Below, one piece after another: positions 50,551 to 60,595 of a DNA stretch of 64,000 nt. A program made the position numbers and the translations under genes. This stretch comes from Arthrobacter rhizophilus (GTDB taxonomy: Bacteria > Actinomycetota > Actinomycetes > Actinomycetales > Micrococcaceae): assembly GCF_026241105.1 (NCBI RefSeq), contig NZ_JAPFFT010000001.1:483969-547968 (forward strand). The letters are read 5' to 3'. The stretch's first letter is position 1. Each line of letters starts with the position of its first letter. The notes under the pieces were generated by a model. The model was not told where the DNA came from, ran no database searches, and saw nothing but the letters and a program-made list of their open reading frames with translations.

Positions 50551-51405
50551 TCATATCAAGCTGGGAATTTTCTCCCAAGAAGCGGCTATAACGGGGTTGC
50601 TGAGCTCTCCAATGCCCTCAATGCGGCAGGTCACAACGTCTCCCGGCGCGATCGGGGCGCACTCAGCCGGGAAGCCGGTGAGCACCAGATCGCCGGGGTG
50701 CAAAGTCATGAACGAGCTGAGGTAGACAAGGATTTCGTCCACCTTCCAGCCGAGGTCGGCGGAGCTCGCCGTCCGTAATTCCCTGCCGTTGTGCACGATG
50801 CCGATCGAAAGATCACGGTCGTCGAGGTCCGTGACGACCCAAGGTCCTGCAGGAGTAAAGGTGTCCTGGCTTTTGGCACTGATCCACAGCTCGTCCGTCT
50901 TCTGCAGGTCCCGTGCAGAAACGTCATTGCCGATGGTGAAACCGAGGATGGCGTCGCGGGCGTTCTCGAGTGTCAGTCCGCGGACTTTGCGCCCGACGAC
51001 GACGGTCAGTTCCGCTTCCGGGTCCACGTAGCCGATCGCAGAGGCGAGCTCGATGGCGTCGCCCGGTCCGATGACACTTGTGGCGGCCTTGTGGAACGCT
51101 TGTGCGGGCAGGTCCCGGCCTGGCTGGCCGGTGTTGTGTGCCATGCCGAAGACGTTGGCGGGAACAGACGGGGCCAGGAACGTGAACGTGCCCTCCAGGA
51201 CCTGCGCGCCCGCGTGCCACCCCGGTCGCTCCGCGCTGCTGCCGTTTGCCGGCGAACCCGGGAACGGGCTGTCCACCACAGTCCAGATGCGGCCTGCCTC
51301 CGAAGCGAATTCGACGGCGTCGTTCGCCACGAAGAATTGTTCGTCCGGAGTGGCGGGGGAGAAGGGGCGGACGCGGGCGATCCGGCGTGCACGTGGGGAG
51401 GTCAT
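50551..51405 (-). CDS. Fumarylacetoacetate hydrolase family protein
   Basis: A 284-aa FAH-fold enzyme. Metal ligands appear in DPEAELTVVVG (E-x-E) and the downstream Asp-containing SAKSQDTFTPAGPWV; FTIGNDVSARDLQ and LHPGDLVLTGFP are family signatures. Members hydrolyse C-C bonds or decarboxylate/isomerise acylpyruvates in aromatic degradation; the substrate is open. The start is leaderless (TAGGAT, 6 bases, ATG 51405). Confidence 0.9.
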   Translation of the reverse strand: MTSPRARRIARVRPFSPATPDEQFFVANDAVEFASEAGRIWTVVDSPFPGSPANGSSAERPGWHAGAQVLEGTFTFLAPSVPANVFGMAHNTGQPGRDLPAQAFHKAATSVIGPGDAIELASAIGYVDPEAELTVVVGRKVRGLTLENARDAILGFTIGNDVSARDLQKTDELWISAKSQDTFTPAGPWVVTDLDDRDLSIGIVHNGRELRTASSADLGWKVDEILVYLSSFMTLHPGDLVLTGFPAECAPIAPGDVVTCRIEGIGELSNPVIAASWEKIPSLI

Positions 51406-51489
51406 GAAGACATCCTACGTCCTCACCGGATGGTTACGGGTTACGCGGCGGCGTGCGACTAACTCCCGCGGCAGGTGCCGTTTTCGCAG

Positions 51490-52161
51490 CTAGAGGGGCA
51501 GGTAGAGCTCCCCGACCGGGATGTCCGCGGCCAGGCGATTCGCCGGTCCGGCCAAGGGGCAGGCCCAGGCCTCGTTGTACGCGCAGGACGGGTTGTATGC
51601 GAAGTTGAAGTCGAGAACGAACTCCTGCGTTTGCCCGGATCCCCGAAGGCCGTGGAAAGCGCCCTTGACGGTGTCCAACAGGTACCGGCCGGCACCATAG
51701 CTCCCTCCCGGCTTACCGGCTGTGGCATCGCGGAAGGGGACGAAGATGCCGCCGCCATAACTGCGGAGGCGCCACACGGCCAGGGAACCAAGCTCGTCGA
51801 GATCGAAGGTGCCGAGGCGGACGAATGGCACAACGCCGTCCGTTCCGGTCTGGACGTTCATCTCCTGCCCCGCGCCTTCAGGAGACAAAGCAGCATAGCG
51901 GCGGAATCCGGGGTTGTAGTCCGCGGTGCGCAGGCCGGCGAAAGCTTGCTTGCTGGCGGGCGTCAAGGCCGAGGCCGGGTGGGTACCGAACATACGGTCC
52001 CGTTCCTGGCGCCAATAGACATGGGCCTGAAAGGGATCGCTCACCGCAATCTTCCGGACGTCGTCGTACAAGGCAAACGTACGCAAACGCCAATCCGCGA
52101 TTTCCACGGCGGAGATTCCCGCCACACTGTTTTCGTCCTCGTCAAACTGATCTGGAGCCAT
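51490..52161 (-). CDS. DUF1684 family protein
   Basis: A 223-aa soluble protein. GGGIFVPFRDATAGKPGGSYGAGRYLLDTVKGA and LDFNFAYNPSCAYNEAWACPLAGPANRL are the DUF1684 hallmark; the two conserved Cys and His/Asp-poor core give no clear enzyme assignment. The start is leaderless: TAGGCT on the minus strand, 6 bases, ATG 52161. It is divergent from the lipoprotein gene 123 bp away. The 84-bp gap downstream to the FAH promoter shows only weak short repeats. Confidence 0.88.
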   Translation of the reverse strand: MAPDQFDEDENSVAGISAVEIADWRLRTFALYDDVRKIAVSDPFQAHVYWRQERDRMFGTHPASALTPASKQAFAGLRTADYNPGFRRYAALSPEGAGQEMNVQTGTDGVVPFVRLGTFDLDELGSLAVWRLRSYGGGIFVPFRDATAGKPGGSYGAGRYLLDTVKGAFHGLRGSGQTQEFVLDFNFAYNPSCAYNEAWACPLAGPANRLAADIPVGELYLPL

Positions 52162-52284
52162 GCGTCCAGCCTAGTCCTACGGCGCGAGGCGCAGCCGCTC
52201 CCCGAACGCTCCCTGCGGGTTTGGACTCGCGAAACGCCGACCGGGACAGGCGGGCAGCGGCGGGGCGCCGCTAGGCTGGTGCGC

Positions 52285-53100
52285 ATGAGAGCGAAGCGGA
52301 TCCCGTTGCAGTTTTCAGTCGCCGTCGTGGGGGCGCTCGTTGTGGTGTCCGCGGTTGGCTGCAGTTCCGAGGGCAAAGGCGGAACCGTCTGGACGGCAGG
52401 GTCCACCAGTGCGGCACCCGGCACTACGGCGCCGTCGGCCGCGGGTACCGCCCCGCCGTCGGGCACCTCCGCTGCTTCGGGGAGCCCCTCCACGGGAAGT
52501 ACGGCGACGGCGGGGGCTACGGCCTCGGCGTGGAAGACGTATTCGGATGCGGCCAAGAAGGTCAGCTTCGATCTTCCAAGCGACTGGATCGCGCAATCGG
52601 TCACGCCCGACGCCGGTTCCTTGCCGGGCGCCCTCAAGATCGTGGTCAAGGACGCCAAGGGAGGGTATCTGGCGACCCTGCACACAGGACTGCCTGAAGT
52701 GAGCCCAGCCGACTGTAGTCCGGCCGCCAAGAGGCCTTATGTGGTAGTCAGCAGCGTCCCGATTGACCTGCCCCATGCGGATGGCGGTTCCACGATTCCT
52801 CCGCACGTGGTGTTCAGGGTCATTCAGGGCTACAAGTTCTTCGGTTCGTACGGCATCACCAACATGGTGGCCGGAACTGACGGCCAGGCCTGCCAACTCC
52901 GGAGTCTCGTGGCGGGGCCAGCAGGAAAAGGCAACTACTACTTTGGCGACATGCCCGCAGTGCACGCTTTTGCCACGGACGAAGTAGTGGCGCCCGCGAA
53001 GTCCTTCGACACCTTGGACCAAGCCGCGAAGTACGTCGATCAGGGCTCGGAATTCGCCAACGTCCAGCGGATGCTACTGTCTCTGAAGATCAATCTGTAG
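52285..53100 (+). CDS. Putative lipoprotein of unknown function
   Basis: A 271-aa exported protein: signal peptide 1-26 with lipobox-like SAVGC, a Ser/Thr/Gly/Ala-rich linker to ~85, then a globular domain beginning WKTYSDAAKKVSFDLPSDW, reminiscent of surface proteins with a PsbP- or LpqN-like fold, though I cannot assign it firmly. The start is leaderless: TAGGCT (52272-52277), 7 bases, ATG 52285; the open frame upstream is not coding. Confidence 0.75.
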   Translation: MRAKRIPLQFSVAVVGALVVVSAVGCSSEGKGGTVWTAGSTSAAPGTTAPSAAGTAPPSGTSAASGSPSTGSTATAGATASAWKTYSDAAKKVSFDLPSDWIAQSVTPDAGSLPGALKIVVKDAKGGYLATLHTGLPEVSPADCSPAAKRPYVVVSSVPIDLPHADGGSTIPPHVVFRVIQGYKFFGSYGITNMVAGTDGQACQLRSLVAGPAGKGNYYFGDMPAVHAFATDEVVAPAKSFDTLDQAAKYVDQGSEFANVQRMLLSLKINL

Positions 53101-53180
53101 AACCACGATTGACACGTACGCTCGCCGGCGCCAACTCTGCATAATTAATGGGTTGTCCAGCCGCAACACTCCGGAGATCC

Positions 53181-53987
53181 ATGGAACGTAACGTTGCTGC
53201 CCAGCTCGTTTTCAAGACCGTCGCCAACACCAAGGTGGCGATGGCAATCGCCGTCGCCACCAATCCGGGCTACGAATCCTTGACCGAAGAGTTGTCAGTC
53301 ACCGTGGAAGGCGACGCTGTTCCGCTCACTGAGCTGGCGGACCATCATGGTGGACGTTTCCACTACATGGAGTTCGCCGAACCCAGCGAGGTCACGGTGG
53401 ATTACCGGGCCTCGGTGAAGGGCGTTGGCCTCCCCGATGAGTCCTCGCGGATGGAACTCATCCGTTATGTGCGGCCAAGCCGATATGCCGAGTCCGATCG
53501 GTTGCTTCCGACGTCGTACGCCGAGTTCGGGGGGCTCCACGGCGAGGAACTGTTGCAAGCCGTCCGGAATTGGGTCCACGACGAACTGCGTTACATCAGT
53601 GGATCCTCCCGGGGGACAGATGGTGCGGTGGAAACGCTCCTGCACCGCAAAGGTGTTTGCCGGGACTTCGCCCACCTCGCCATTGCCCTCCTCCGCTCCA
53701 AGGACATCCCCGCCCGGCTCGCCGCCGTTTATGCCCCCGGGCTGAGCCCCATGGACTTCCATGCCGTGGCGGAGGCCCACATCGGCGGAACCTGGTACGT
53801 GATCGACCCCACCGGGCTGGCTCCTCGGGAGTCCATGCTCCGCATCACGGCCGGCCGCGATTCGTCGGACACTGCGTTCCTGTCCACGGTGGGCGGAAGC
53901 TTGTCGTTGAAGAGTTTGAGCGTCACCGCGGTAGTGGGCGACGAACTGCCGGATGAGGATCCGGCAAAGCTCGTCGTCCTGCGCTAG
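53181..53987 (+). CDS. Transglutaminase-like domain protein
   Basis: A 268-aa protein with an N-terminal beta domain (~1-110) and a transglutaminase core at ~135-230: Cys in HRKGVCRDFAHLAIALLRSKDIPARL, His in MDFHAVAEAHI, Asp in TWYVIDPTG, the full catalytic triad. Bacterial members are usually cysteine proteases or amidases. ATG 53181 has CGGAGA 5 bases before it; no signal peptide is present. Confidence 0.9.
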   Translation: MERNVAAQLVFKTVANTKVAMAIAVATNPGYESLTEELSVTVEGDAVPLTELADHHGGRFHYMEFAEPSEVTVDYRASVKGVGLPDESSRMELIRYVRPSRYAESDRLLPTSYAEFGGLHGEELLQAVRNWVHDELRYISGSSRGTDGAVETLLHRKGVCRDFAHLAIALLRSKDIPARLAAVYAPGLSPMDFHAVAEAHIGGTWYVIDPTGLAPRESMLRITAGRDSSDTAFLSTVGGSLSLKSLSVTAVVGDELPDEDPAKLVVLR

Positions 53988-54003
53988 ACGCCCGTACGGC
54001 CGC

Positions 54004-54468
54004 CTACTTGTTTGCCACGAATGCTTGCAGCTTTTCGGTCAACCGGAGAAGGTCACGCTGTTCCTCGGCCGTCAGTGCCGGAGCCACAAGCTCGGCGATG
54101 TCTCGGATGTGCTCACGGCCGATCTCTTTCTGCAGTTCCTGACCGGCTTCAGTAAGCCCAAGAAGGATCCCACGGCCGTCGTCGGGGGCGATGCTGCGTT
54201 CGACGAGTCCGCGCTTCTCCAACCTGTCAACCAAGCGGCTCAGGCTCGATTGGCTGAGCAGGACATGATCGTTGATCTCGTTCAACCGCAATTTGCCCGT
54301 GGGGCATCGGGAGAGCGTGAACAGGACGTCATACTCCTTGATGGGGAGTTTCTTGAACGCCGGTCCGGCCTGGAGCCGGCGCATCACCGCAACCTGGGAG
54401 CGGAACAAGGACTCCCAGGTTTCTGCGGCGAGGCGCACGGCCGACGAGGTGGGCGCCTTGGTGCTCAC
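54004..54468 (-). CDS. MarR-family regulator
   Basis: A 154-aa winged-helix regulator: LPIKEYDVLFTLSRCPTGKLRLNEINDHVLLSQSSLSRLVDRLEKRGLVERSIAPDDGRGILLGLT contains the recognition helix and wing. GTG 54468 overlaps the stop of the LLM oxidoreductase gene (GTGA), so regulator and enzyme share one transcript. Palindromes in the operon promoter are its likely targets. Confidence 0.92.
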   Translation of the reverse strand: MSTKAPTSSAVRLAAETWESLFRSQVAVMRRLQAGPAFKKLPIKEYDVLFTLSRCPTGKLRLNEINDHVLLSQSSLSRLVDRLEKRGLVERSIAPDDGRGILLGLTEAGQELQKEIGREHIRDIAELVAPALTAEEQRDLLRLTEKLQAFVANK

Positions 54469-55598
54469 GCCGACCGCCCGACGGCGTCACTGACAGCATC
54501 GGTCACATCATCGCTGGATGAAGCGGCCAAGGAAGCGGCAACGCGGGACGCGTGGGTAGGCGCGTCAGGCACGTGGGCGGGCTTGCGGTCCGCGAACTCC
54601 TTGCGCAGGACCGGAAGGACTTCTTCGCCGAAGAGATCCAGCTGCTCCAGCACGGTCTTGAGCGGCAATCCGGCGTGGTCCACCAGGAACAGCTGCCGCT
54701 GGTAATCGCCGAAGTATTCGCGGAAGGTCAGCGTCTTCTCGATGACTTCCTGCGGGCTGCCCACAGTCAGGGGCGTCTGGGAGGTGAAGTCTTCCAAGGA
54801 AGGCCCGTGGCCGTAAACCGGAGCATTGTCGAAGTAGGGGCGGAATTCCTTCACCGCATCCTGGGAGTTCTTGCGCATGAAGAACTGCCCGCCGAGGCCC
54901 ACGATGGCCTGGTCTGCCTTGCCATGGCCGTAGTGCTCGTAGCGTTCGCGGTACAGGCCGATCAGCTGCTGGTAGTGCTCCTTGGGCCAGAAAATGTTGT
55001 TGGCGAAGAAGCCGTCGCCATAGTACGCGGCAAGTTCCGCGATCTGGGGACTGCGGATGGAGCCGTGCCAGACGAAGGGCGCGACGCCGTCGAGCGGACG
55101 GGGTGTGGACGTGAAGTTCTGCAGCGGGGTGCGGTATTTGCCACTCCAGTTGACGGTGTCCTCATCCCAGAGCCGGCGCAGCAGGGAGTAGTTCTCCACG
55201 GCGAGTTCGATTCCGTCCTGAATGTTCTTGCCGAACCAGGGGTAAACCGGAGCCGTGTTGCCCCGGCCCATAATGAGGTCCACGCGGCCGTCCGCCAAAT
55301 GCTGGAGCATGGCGAAGTCTTCGGCGATCTTCACGGGATCGTTCGTGGTGATCAGCGTGGTGGACGTGGACAGCGTGATGCGTTCCGTCTGCGCCGCAAT
55401 GTAGGCCAAAGTGGTGGTGGGGGAGGAGGAGAAGAAGGGGCGGTTGTGGTGCTCGCCGATCGCATAGACGTCCATGCCGATCTCTTCGACCTTCTTGGCA
55501 ATGGCCACGGCGGCCTTGATGCGCTCGTTCTCCGTGGGGGTATGGCCCGTGGTGGGGTCAGTGGTGATGTCGCTGACGCTGAATACGCCGATCTCCAT
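54465..55598 (-). CDS. LLM-class flavin-dependent oxidoreductase
   Basis: A 377-aa luciferase-like TIM barrel: GVFSVSDI at the N-terminus, YAIGEHHNRPFFSSSPTTTLAYIAAQT, FAMLQHLADGRVDLIMGRGNTAPVYPWFG and GSPQEVIEKTL. It uses FMN or F420; the family includes monooxygenases. The last ~30 residues are Ala/Ser/Asp-rich. ATG 55598 has AAAGG upstream. The gene is first in an operon with marR. Confidence 0.9.
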   Translation of the reverse strand: MEIGVFSVSDITTDPTTGHTPTENERIKAAVAIAKKVEEIGMDVYAIGEHHNRPFFSSSPTTTLAYIAAQTERITLSTSTTLITTNDPVKIAEDFAMLQHLADGRVDLIMGRGNTAPVYPWFGKNIQDGIELAVENYSLLRRLWDEDTVNWSGKYRTPLQNFTSTPRPLDGVAPFVWHGSIRSPQIAELAAYYGDGFFANNIFWPKEHYQQLIGLYRERYEHYGHGKADQAIVGLGGQFFMRKNSQDAVKEFRPYFDNAPVYGHGPSLEDFTSQTPLTVGSPQEVIEKTLTFREYFGDYQRQLFLVDHAGLPLKTVLEQLDLFGEEVLPVLRKEFADRKPAHVPDAPTHASRVAASLAASSSDDVTDAVSDAVGRSA

Positions 55599-55645
55599 GA
55601 TGTGCCTTTCTGCCTGCCCGATTGGTGTCCGGGCTCTGCCAACAG

Positions 55646-55677
55646 TCTATCTCAAGATAGATGCATTTGCATGTATC
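55646..55677. promoter_or_regulatory. Overlapping palindromes in the LLM-marR promoter
   Basis: TCTATCT-CA-AGATAGA (55646-55661) is a perfect palindrome; it overlaps a second one centred on ATGCA-TT-TGCAT (55661-55672) whose arms extend imperfectly to 55656 and 55677. A TAGACT -10 box for the minus-strand operon lies within the first. MarR proteins bind such 16-22-bp palindromes, so autorepression is likely. Confidence 0.65.
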
Positions 55678-55724
55678 GCTGGTTGTAACAGGGCAAGGCA
55701 AGATTTTGTTCCCGGCGTGTTGCC

Positions 55725-58700
55725 TTACTCGGCGGGGCCGGAAGCCGATCGGCGGCCGGTTACCCTGGGGATCATCCCGGTGGTCCAGTCCAGGTGGTCT
55801 GCCTGGCCATGGCCGGCCGTGCCATCCTTCGGGACGTCGGGACGTTGCGTGAGTGCCTTGAGCAGCGCCTTCTTCTCGCGCCGGCCTTCGACCAATTTGT
55901 AGAGCACCGGCACCAGGACGAGGGTCAGCGCCGTGGACGAGACGAGGCCTCCGATGACCACAATGGCCAGTGGCCGGGAAATGAAGCCGCCGCCACCCGT
56001 GATGCCCAGGGCCATGGGGGTGAGGGCGAAAACGGTGGCGAGGGCGGTCATCAGGATGGGACGCAGCCGCTGACGGGCGCCGTGGGTGATGGCTTCTGCC
56101 ACACTCATTCCGGCGCCGCCGCCGTGCGGCTTGCGGTACTGGTTGATGAGGTCGATCAGCACAATCGCATTGGTCACCACGATTCCCACCAACATCAGCA
56201 TGCCGATGAGGGACGGCAGCCCGAGCGGGACGCCCGTGACCAGGAGCAACGCGATGGCACCTGTCGCCGCAAAAGGCACGGAGACCAGCAGGATAAGAGG
56301 CTGGATGAGGGACTTGAAGGCGGCAACCATGATGACATACACAATGGCGACGGCGGCCAGGAGAGCGAGGCCGAGTTGCCGGAACGAGTCCGCCTGCTGC
56401 GTTGTTGCGCCGCCGATCGCGGCAGTGACGCCAGCAGGCAGCTGCACGGAGTCGAGCCGGTCACGGACGGCCGTGCTGACGGCACCGAGATTGGAGCCCG
56501 ACGGCGTCACGGTCACCTTCGCGCTCCGCTGGCCGTTGCTGCTGGTGATGGACACAGGCGTGTCCACTTGGTCCACGGAAGCGATGCTGGACAGCGGAAC
56601 CGGTCCTGACGCCGTCGGGAGGTTGATGGCCCTGACATCGGCGATGCTGCTGAAATGTGTGCCTTCGCCGATTTGGACCGGAAAATCCGTGGTGTCGATA
56701 CGGACTGTGCCTGCGGGTACAGGACTGACGGTGGACGCCAACACTCCACCCACTTGTTCCTCGTTCAGCCCGGCGGCGACGGCTTTGGCTCGATCGACCC
56801 TCACCTGCACTACGGACTGGCTGGCATCCAGGTTGGTGGCTACCTCGGAACTCCCGGGTACCCCGTCCATGGCCTTCGCCACAGCGTCGCTCGCGGTTTT
56901 CAGATCAGCGGCGTTGGCGGCGTTGATGGTGATGTCCACGCTGGAAGACGTGCCCAGGCCGCCCTGTTGGGCGCCAACAGTGACCTTTCCTGCGGCCGCG
57001 GCGCTTGCGAGCCCGGCCCGGACCGTGTCCTGCAGTTTCTGCTGGTCGGCTTTTTCGTCCGTTACTACCGTGAATGTCGAGTTCGAGGCGCCACTTGACG
57101 TGAGGGCGGCGAAACCTGTCTGGGCATTGCCTGACGTTACTTGTACATCCTTGATGCCGTTGATCCCGCGCAGGACCGATTCCACCTTGGCAGCGGCGGC
57201 GCCAGTCTGCTCCAGGCTGGTACCGGCGGGAAGAACCTGGCGCACGGTCATGCTGTTCTGACCGGAGCTTCCCAGCAGGTCTGTGGCCAGCAGCGGGGAC
57301 ATGGCTGCTGTTCCACCCAACACCAGGACCGCGGCGACGATCGTCACCACCGGGTGCTTCTGGGTCTTGGCCAGGATGGGCAAGTATCCGCGCTGCAGCA
57401 GGCTGCGCTGCTCTGCCTCGTGCGCAGCGGCAACAGCGCGCTCGGCGGCACGGGCGTCATTGGCGGCGGACTGGGATGGGGACTTGAGGAACCAATAGGC
57501 CAACACCGGAACGATGGTGAGCGACACGAGCAATGAGGACAGCAGGGCGATGGTCACCGTCAGGGCGAAGGGGCGGAACAGCTCGCCCGCCAGATTGCCC
57601 ACGAAGGCGATCGGCAGGAAAACGGCAACCGTCGTGAGGGTGGACGCTGTGATGGCCCCCGCAACTTCCCGGATGGAATTGAGGATTGCCGCGAGCTTGT
57701 GTTCGCCATAACTGAGGTGGCGTTTGATGTTCTCGATCACCACGATCGAGTCGTCCACCACGCGGCCGATCGCAATGGTCAACGCGCCCAGCGTAAGGAT
57801 GTTCAGCGAGTAGTGCGTTGCCGATATTCCGATGAATGTGATCAGGAGGGACAGGGGAATGGACACCGCCGTCACCAAGGTGGAGCGAACGGACATCAGG
57901 AACACAAGGATGACGGCAACGGCGAAGCCCAGTCCAAGCAGCCCCTCCGTGGTGAGGTCCTTGATCGATTTTTCGATGTACGGGGCTTGGTCGAACACGG
58001 GGGTGAAGTGCGCATTGGAGCCGAGTTCTGCCTCCATCCGGGCAAGGGAATCCTTGACGGCGTGCGAAATGGCAACCGTATCGCCCTCGGGTTTCTTCGT
58101 AACGGACAACGCCAGTGTCGGCTTTCCGTTGGTGCGGGTAATGGAGGTCGCGGCGTCGTCCTTGATGCTCACATCCGCGACGGTGCCGATGGTGGTACCG
58201 CCCTTGGCCCCGGCCAGCGGCAAGCCCTTGATGACATCGAGGGAGTCCACGGGGCTGCCGATCTGGAGGGACAAGGTCTTGCCTTGGTCCTCGATGGTCC
58301 CGGCGGGAACCAGCGTGCCGTTGTTCTTGAGGGCGTTTGTGAGCGACTGGACCGTGGCGCCGGTTGCGGCCATGGCCTGGGCCTTGGGCTGGATCAGGAT
58401 GTGCTGGGTTGCCCCGCCGGTTACGTCGGCGCTGCGGACCCCGTCCAGCTTCTGCAGCCGGGGAACGCTGAGCCGCTGGAGGTCCGTGTTCAGCTCACTC
58501 AGCGGCTTGTCCGAAGACACGGCCAAAAACACGATAGGGAAGTCGCTGATGCTCCCGGCAAAGGAGCGGGGCTCGACATTGGCCGGTAGTACCCGTTTCG
58601 CGTTGGAGATGGCGCGATCAATCTGGTTGCGCGCGCGGTCCAGGTTCGAACCGTAGGTGAACACCATGGTGATCTGCGAAACGCCGTTCCGCGATGTCGA

Positions 58701-58946
58701 CGTGGTCGATTCGAGGCCCTCGACGCTGTTCAATGCTGATTCGAGGGGCCGGCTGAGTTGCTTGTCGACGACTTCCGGAGACGCGCCCGGCATGGCCGTG
58801 ATCACCGAAATCTGCGGAAACTCGATCGAGGGAATGAGTTCCTGCTTGAGGGAGGACATGGTGATCACGCCGAACACCGCAGCGAAAACGGTGATCAGCG
58901 CGATCAATGCCCTGTTCGCCAGTGAAAGCCTTGCCAGACGGAACAT
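55725..58946 (-). CDS. RND-type efflux pump (AcrB/HAE superfamily)
   Basis: A 1073-aa transporter: 12 membrane spans in the 1+5+1+5 layout and two large extracytoplasmic loops. GALTIAIGRVVDDSIVVIENIKRHL (span 4) contains the proton-relay Asp pair, and the second half has the matching AIVLIDLINQY. ATG 58946 has CCGGGAGA upstream. No membrane-fusion protein or outer-membrane factor gene is adjacent, consistent with a Gram-positive cell where the pump must work alone or with unlinked partners. Confidence 0.92.
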   Translation of the reverse strand: MFRLARLSLANRALIALITVFAAVFGVITMSSLKQELIPSIEFPQISVITAMPGASPEVVDKQLSRPLESALNSVEGLESTTSTSRNGVSQITMVFTYGSNLDRARNQIDRAISNAKRVLPANVEPRSFAGSISDFPIVFLAVSSDKPLSELNTDLQRLSVPRLQKLDGVRSADVTGGATQHILIQPKAQAMAATGATVQSLTNALKNNGTLVPAGTIEDQGKTLSLQIGSPVDSLDVIKGLPLAGAKGGTTIGTVADVSIKDDAATSITRTNGKPTLALSVTKKPEGDTVAISHAVKDSLARMEAELGSNAHFTPVFDQAPYIEKSIKDLTTEGLLGLGFAVAVILVFLMSVRSTLVTAVSIPLSLLITFIGISATHYSLNILTLGALTIAIGRVVDDSIVVIENIKRHLSYGEHKLAAILNSIREVAGAITASTLTTVAVFLPIAFVGNLAGELFRPFALTVTIALLSSLLVSLTIVPVLAYWFLKSPSQSAANDARAAERAVAAAHEAEQRSLLQRGYLPILAKTQKHPVVTIVAAVLVLGGTAAMSPLLATDLLGSSGQNSMTVRQVLPAGTSLEQTGAAAAKVESVLRGINGIKDVQVTSGNAQTGFAALTSSGASNSTFTVVTDEKADQQKLQDTVRAGLASAAAAGKVTVGAQQGGLGTSSSVDITINAANAADLKTASDAVAKAMDGVPGSSEVATNLDASQSVVQVRVDRAKAVAAGLNEEQVGGVLASTVSPVPAGTVRIDTTDFPVQIGEGTHFSSIADVRAINLPTASGPVPLSSIASVDQVDTPVSITSSNGQRSAKVTVTPSGSNLGAVSTAVRDRLDSVQLPAGVTAAIGGATTQQADSFRQLGLALLAAVAIVYVIMVAAFKSLIQPLILLVSVPFAATGAIALLLVTGVPLGLPSLIGMLMLVGIVVTNAIVLIDLINQYRKPHGGGAGMSVAEAITHGARQRLRPILMTALATVFALTPMALGITGGGGFISRPLAIVVIGGLVSSTALTLVLVPVLYKLVEGRREKKALLKALTQRPDVPKDGTAGHGQADHLDWTTGMIPRVTGRRSASGPAE

Positions 58947-59010
58947 TGCACTGTCTCCCGGGATCTACGGTCTGTCTCGTGTCTCGAACTGGCCGCAGCC
59001 CGGACTGATA

Positions 59011-60516
59011 CTAGTGCTGGACTGCGTTGGCAGCCTCGAGTTGGAGCGAACGGGCGGTGCTCGCTTCCAGTTCCGCGGCAAGCTCCGGGTTGTTGTTCAG
59101 CTTGACGCCGTAGCCCGGCATCATTTCCTTGAGCTTCGATTGCCAGCCCTTGAAGTTCTTCGGGAAGGATCGCTGCAGCATCTCGATCATGATCGGGACT
59201 GCGGTGGATGCACCAGGCGATGCGCCGAGCAGTGCGCCGATGGAGCCGTCGCGAGCCGTGATGACCTCGGTTCCGAACTGCAGCACGCCGCCCTTTCGGG
59301 AGTCCTTCTTGATGATCTGCACACGCTGGCCCGCTGTGATCAGCTCCCAGTTGCCGCCGTCGGCCTGGGGGTAGTACTCGCGGAGGGACTCCACCTTGGC
59401 ATCGTGGCGCTTGGCCACTTCCTTGATCAGGTAGGCGGTCAGGTCCATATTGTCCTTGGCCACGGCGAGCATCGGGATGATGTTGCTCGGACGAATTGAC
59501 AGCGGCAAGTCAAGGTAGCTGCTGGTCTTAAGGAAGTTCGTGGAGAAACCGGCGTACGGGCCGAAGAGCAGGGAACGCTTGCCGTCGACGTAGCGGGTGT
59601 CGAGGTGCGGCACCGACATGGGCGGAGCGCCTACGGAGGCCTGGCCGTACACCTTGGCGCTATGCTGGCTGGCGATGGCCCCGTCGGTGCAGCGGAAGAA
59701 CTGGCCCGAGACCGGGAAACCGCCGTAGCCCTTGCTCTCCGGGATGCCGGATGCCTGCAGCAGGTGGAGTGCTCCACCGCCGGCGCCGACAAAGACGAAC
59801 TTGGCGTGGATCTGGCCGTGTTCGCCGGAAGCGGGGTGCTTGAGCGAAAGGTCCCAGCCGCCGTCGGAGGCTTTGCGCACATTGGTGACGTCGTGGCCGT
59901 AATTGACTTCAACGCCGTTGTTGGCGAGGTAGCCGGTCAGCTCGCGGGTCAAGGCCCCGAAGTCGACGTCGGTGCCTTCCGCAGCGCGGGTGGCGGCCAC
60001 GCGCTGCTTGGCGTCGCGGCCCTTGACGATCAAGGGAGCCCACTTGGCGATCTGTGCCTGGTCTTCCGTGTACTCCATGCTGCGGAAGAGCGTGTTGGGC
60101 TTGAGTGCTTCGTAACGGGTCTTGAGGAAGTCTGCATGCTTGTCGCCGATGACAAAGCTCATGTGCGGAACGGTGTTGATGAAGCCCTTCGGGGAACCGA
60201 TCAACTTGTTGTCCACCAAGTGGGACCAGAACTGCCGGGAAAGCTGGAATTGCTCGTTGATGTGCAGGGCCTTGGACGGGTCAACAGAACCGTCCTTCGC
60301 TGCGGGGGAGTAGTTAAGCTCACAGAGCGCTGCGTGTCCGGTTCCCGCGTTGTTCCACGGTCCGGAGCTTTCAAGGCCGGCTTCGTCGAGTCGCTCAAAG
60401 AGGGAGATGGTCCAGCTGGGTTCGAGTTGCTTGATGAACGCACCGAGGGTTGCGCTCATGATTCCGCCCCCAATAAGGACGACGTCAGCGTGGTGTGTCT
60501 TGGAAATGAAGGTCAC
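59011..60516 (-). CDS. mqo: Malate:quinone oxidoreductase
   Basis: A 501-aa FAD enzyme of the TCA cycle feeding electrons from malate to menaquinone at the membrane. [22 protein letters not shown] is the FAD motif; [34 protein letters not shown] and [19 protein letters not shown] are conserved in Mqo. GTG 60516 has GGAG 8 bases upstream and is preferred to TTG 60522, which is too close to it. Confidence 0.95.
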   Translation of the reverse strand: MTFISKTHHADVVLIGGGIMSATLGAFIKQLEPSWTISLFERLDEAGLESSGPWNNAGTGHAALCELNYSPAAKDGSVDPSKALHINEQFQLSRQFWSHLVDNKLIGSPKGFINTVPHMSFVIGDKHADFLKTRYEALKPNTLFRSMEYTEDQAQIAKWAPLIVKGRDAKQRVAATRAAEGTDVDFGALTRELTGYLANNGVEVNYGHDVTNVRKASDGGWDLSLKHPASGEHGQIHAKFVFVGAGGGALHLLQASGIPESKGYGGFPVSGQFFRCTDGAIASQHSAKVYGQASVGAPPMSVPHLDTRYVDGKRSLLFGPYAGFSTNFLKTSSYLDLPLSIRPSNIIPMLAVAKDNMDLTAYLIKEVAKRHDAKVESLREYYPQADGGNWELITAGQRVQIIKKDSRKGGVLQFGTEVITARDGSIGALLGASPGASTAVPIMIEMLQRSFPKNFKGWQSKLKEMMPGYGVKLNNNPELAAELEASTARSLQLEAANAVQH

Positions 60517-60595
60517 GATCAATCTCCGATAGCGGCGGCACTGGCTGTCACAGAATATCCCCGCGTGGGCACATAACTGAAATTGCGGCGGCCCG

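Noticed and set aside
51430..51475. Stretch with GGCAGGTGCCGTTTTCGCAG resembling the interior of the 66-bp palindromes
   Set aside because: Similarity covers only about 15 bases and the outer arms are missing; could be chance or a decayed remnant.
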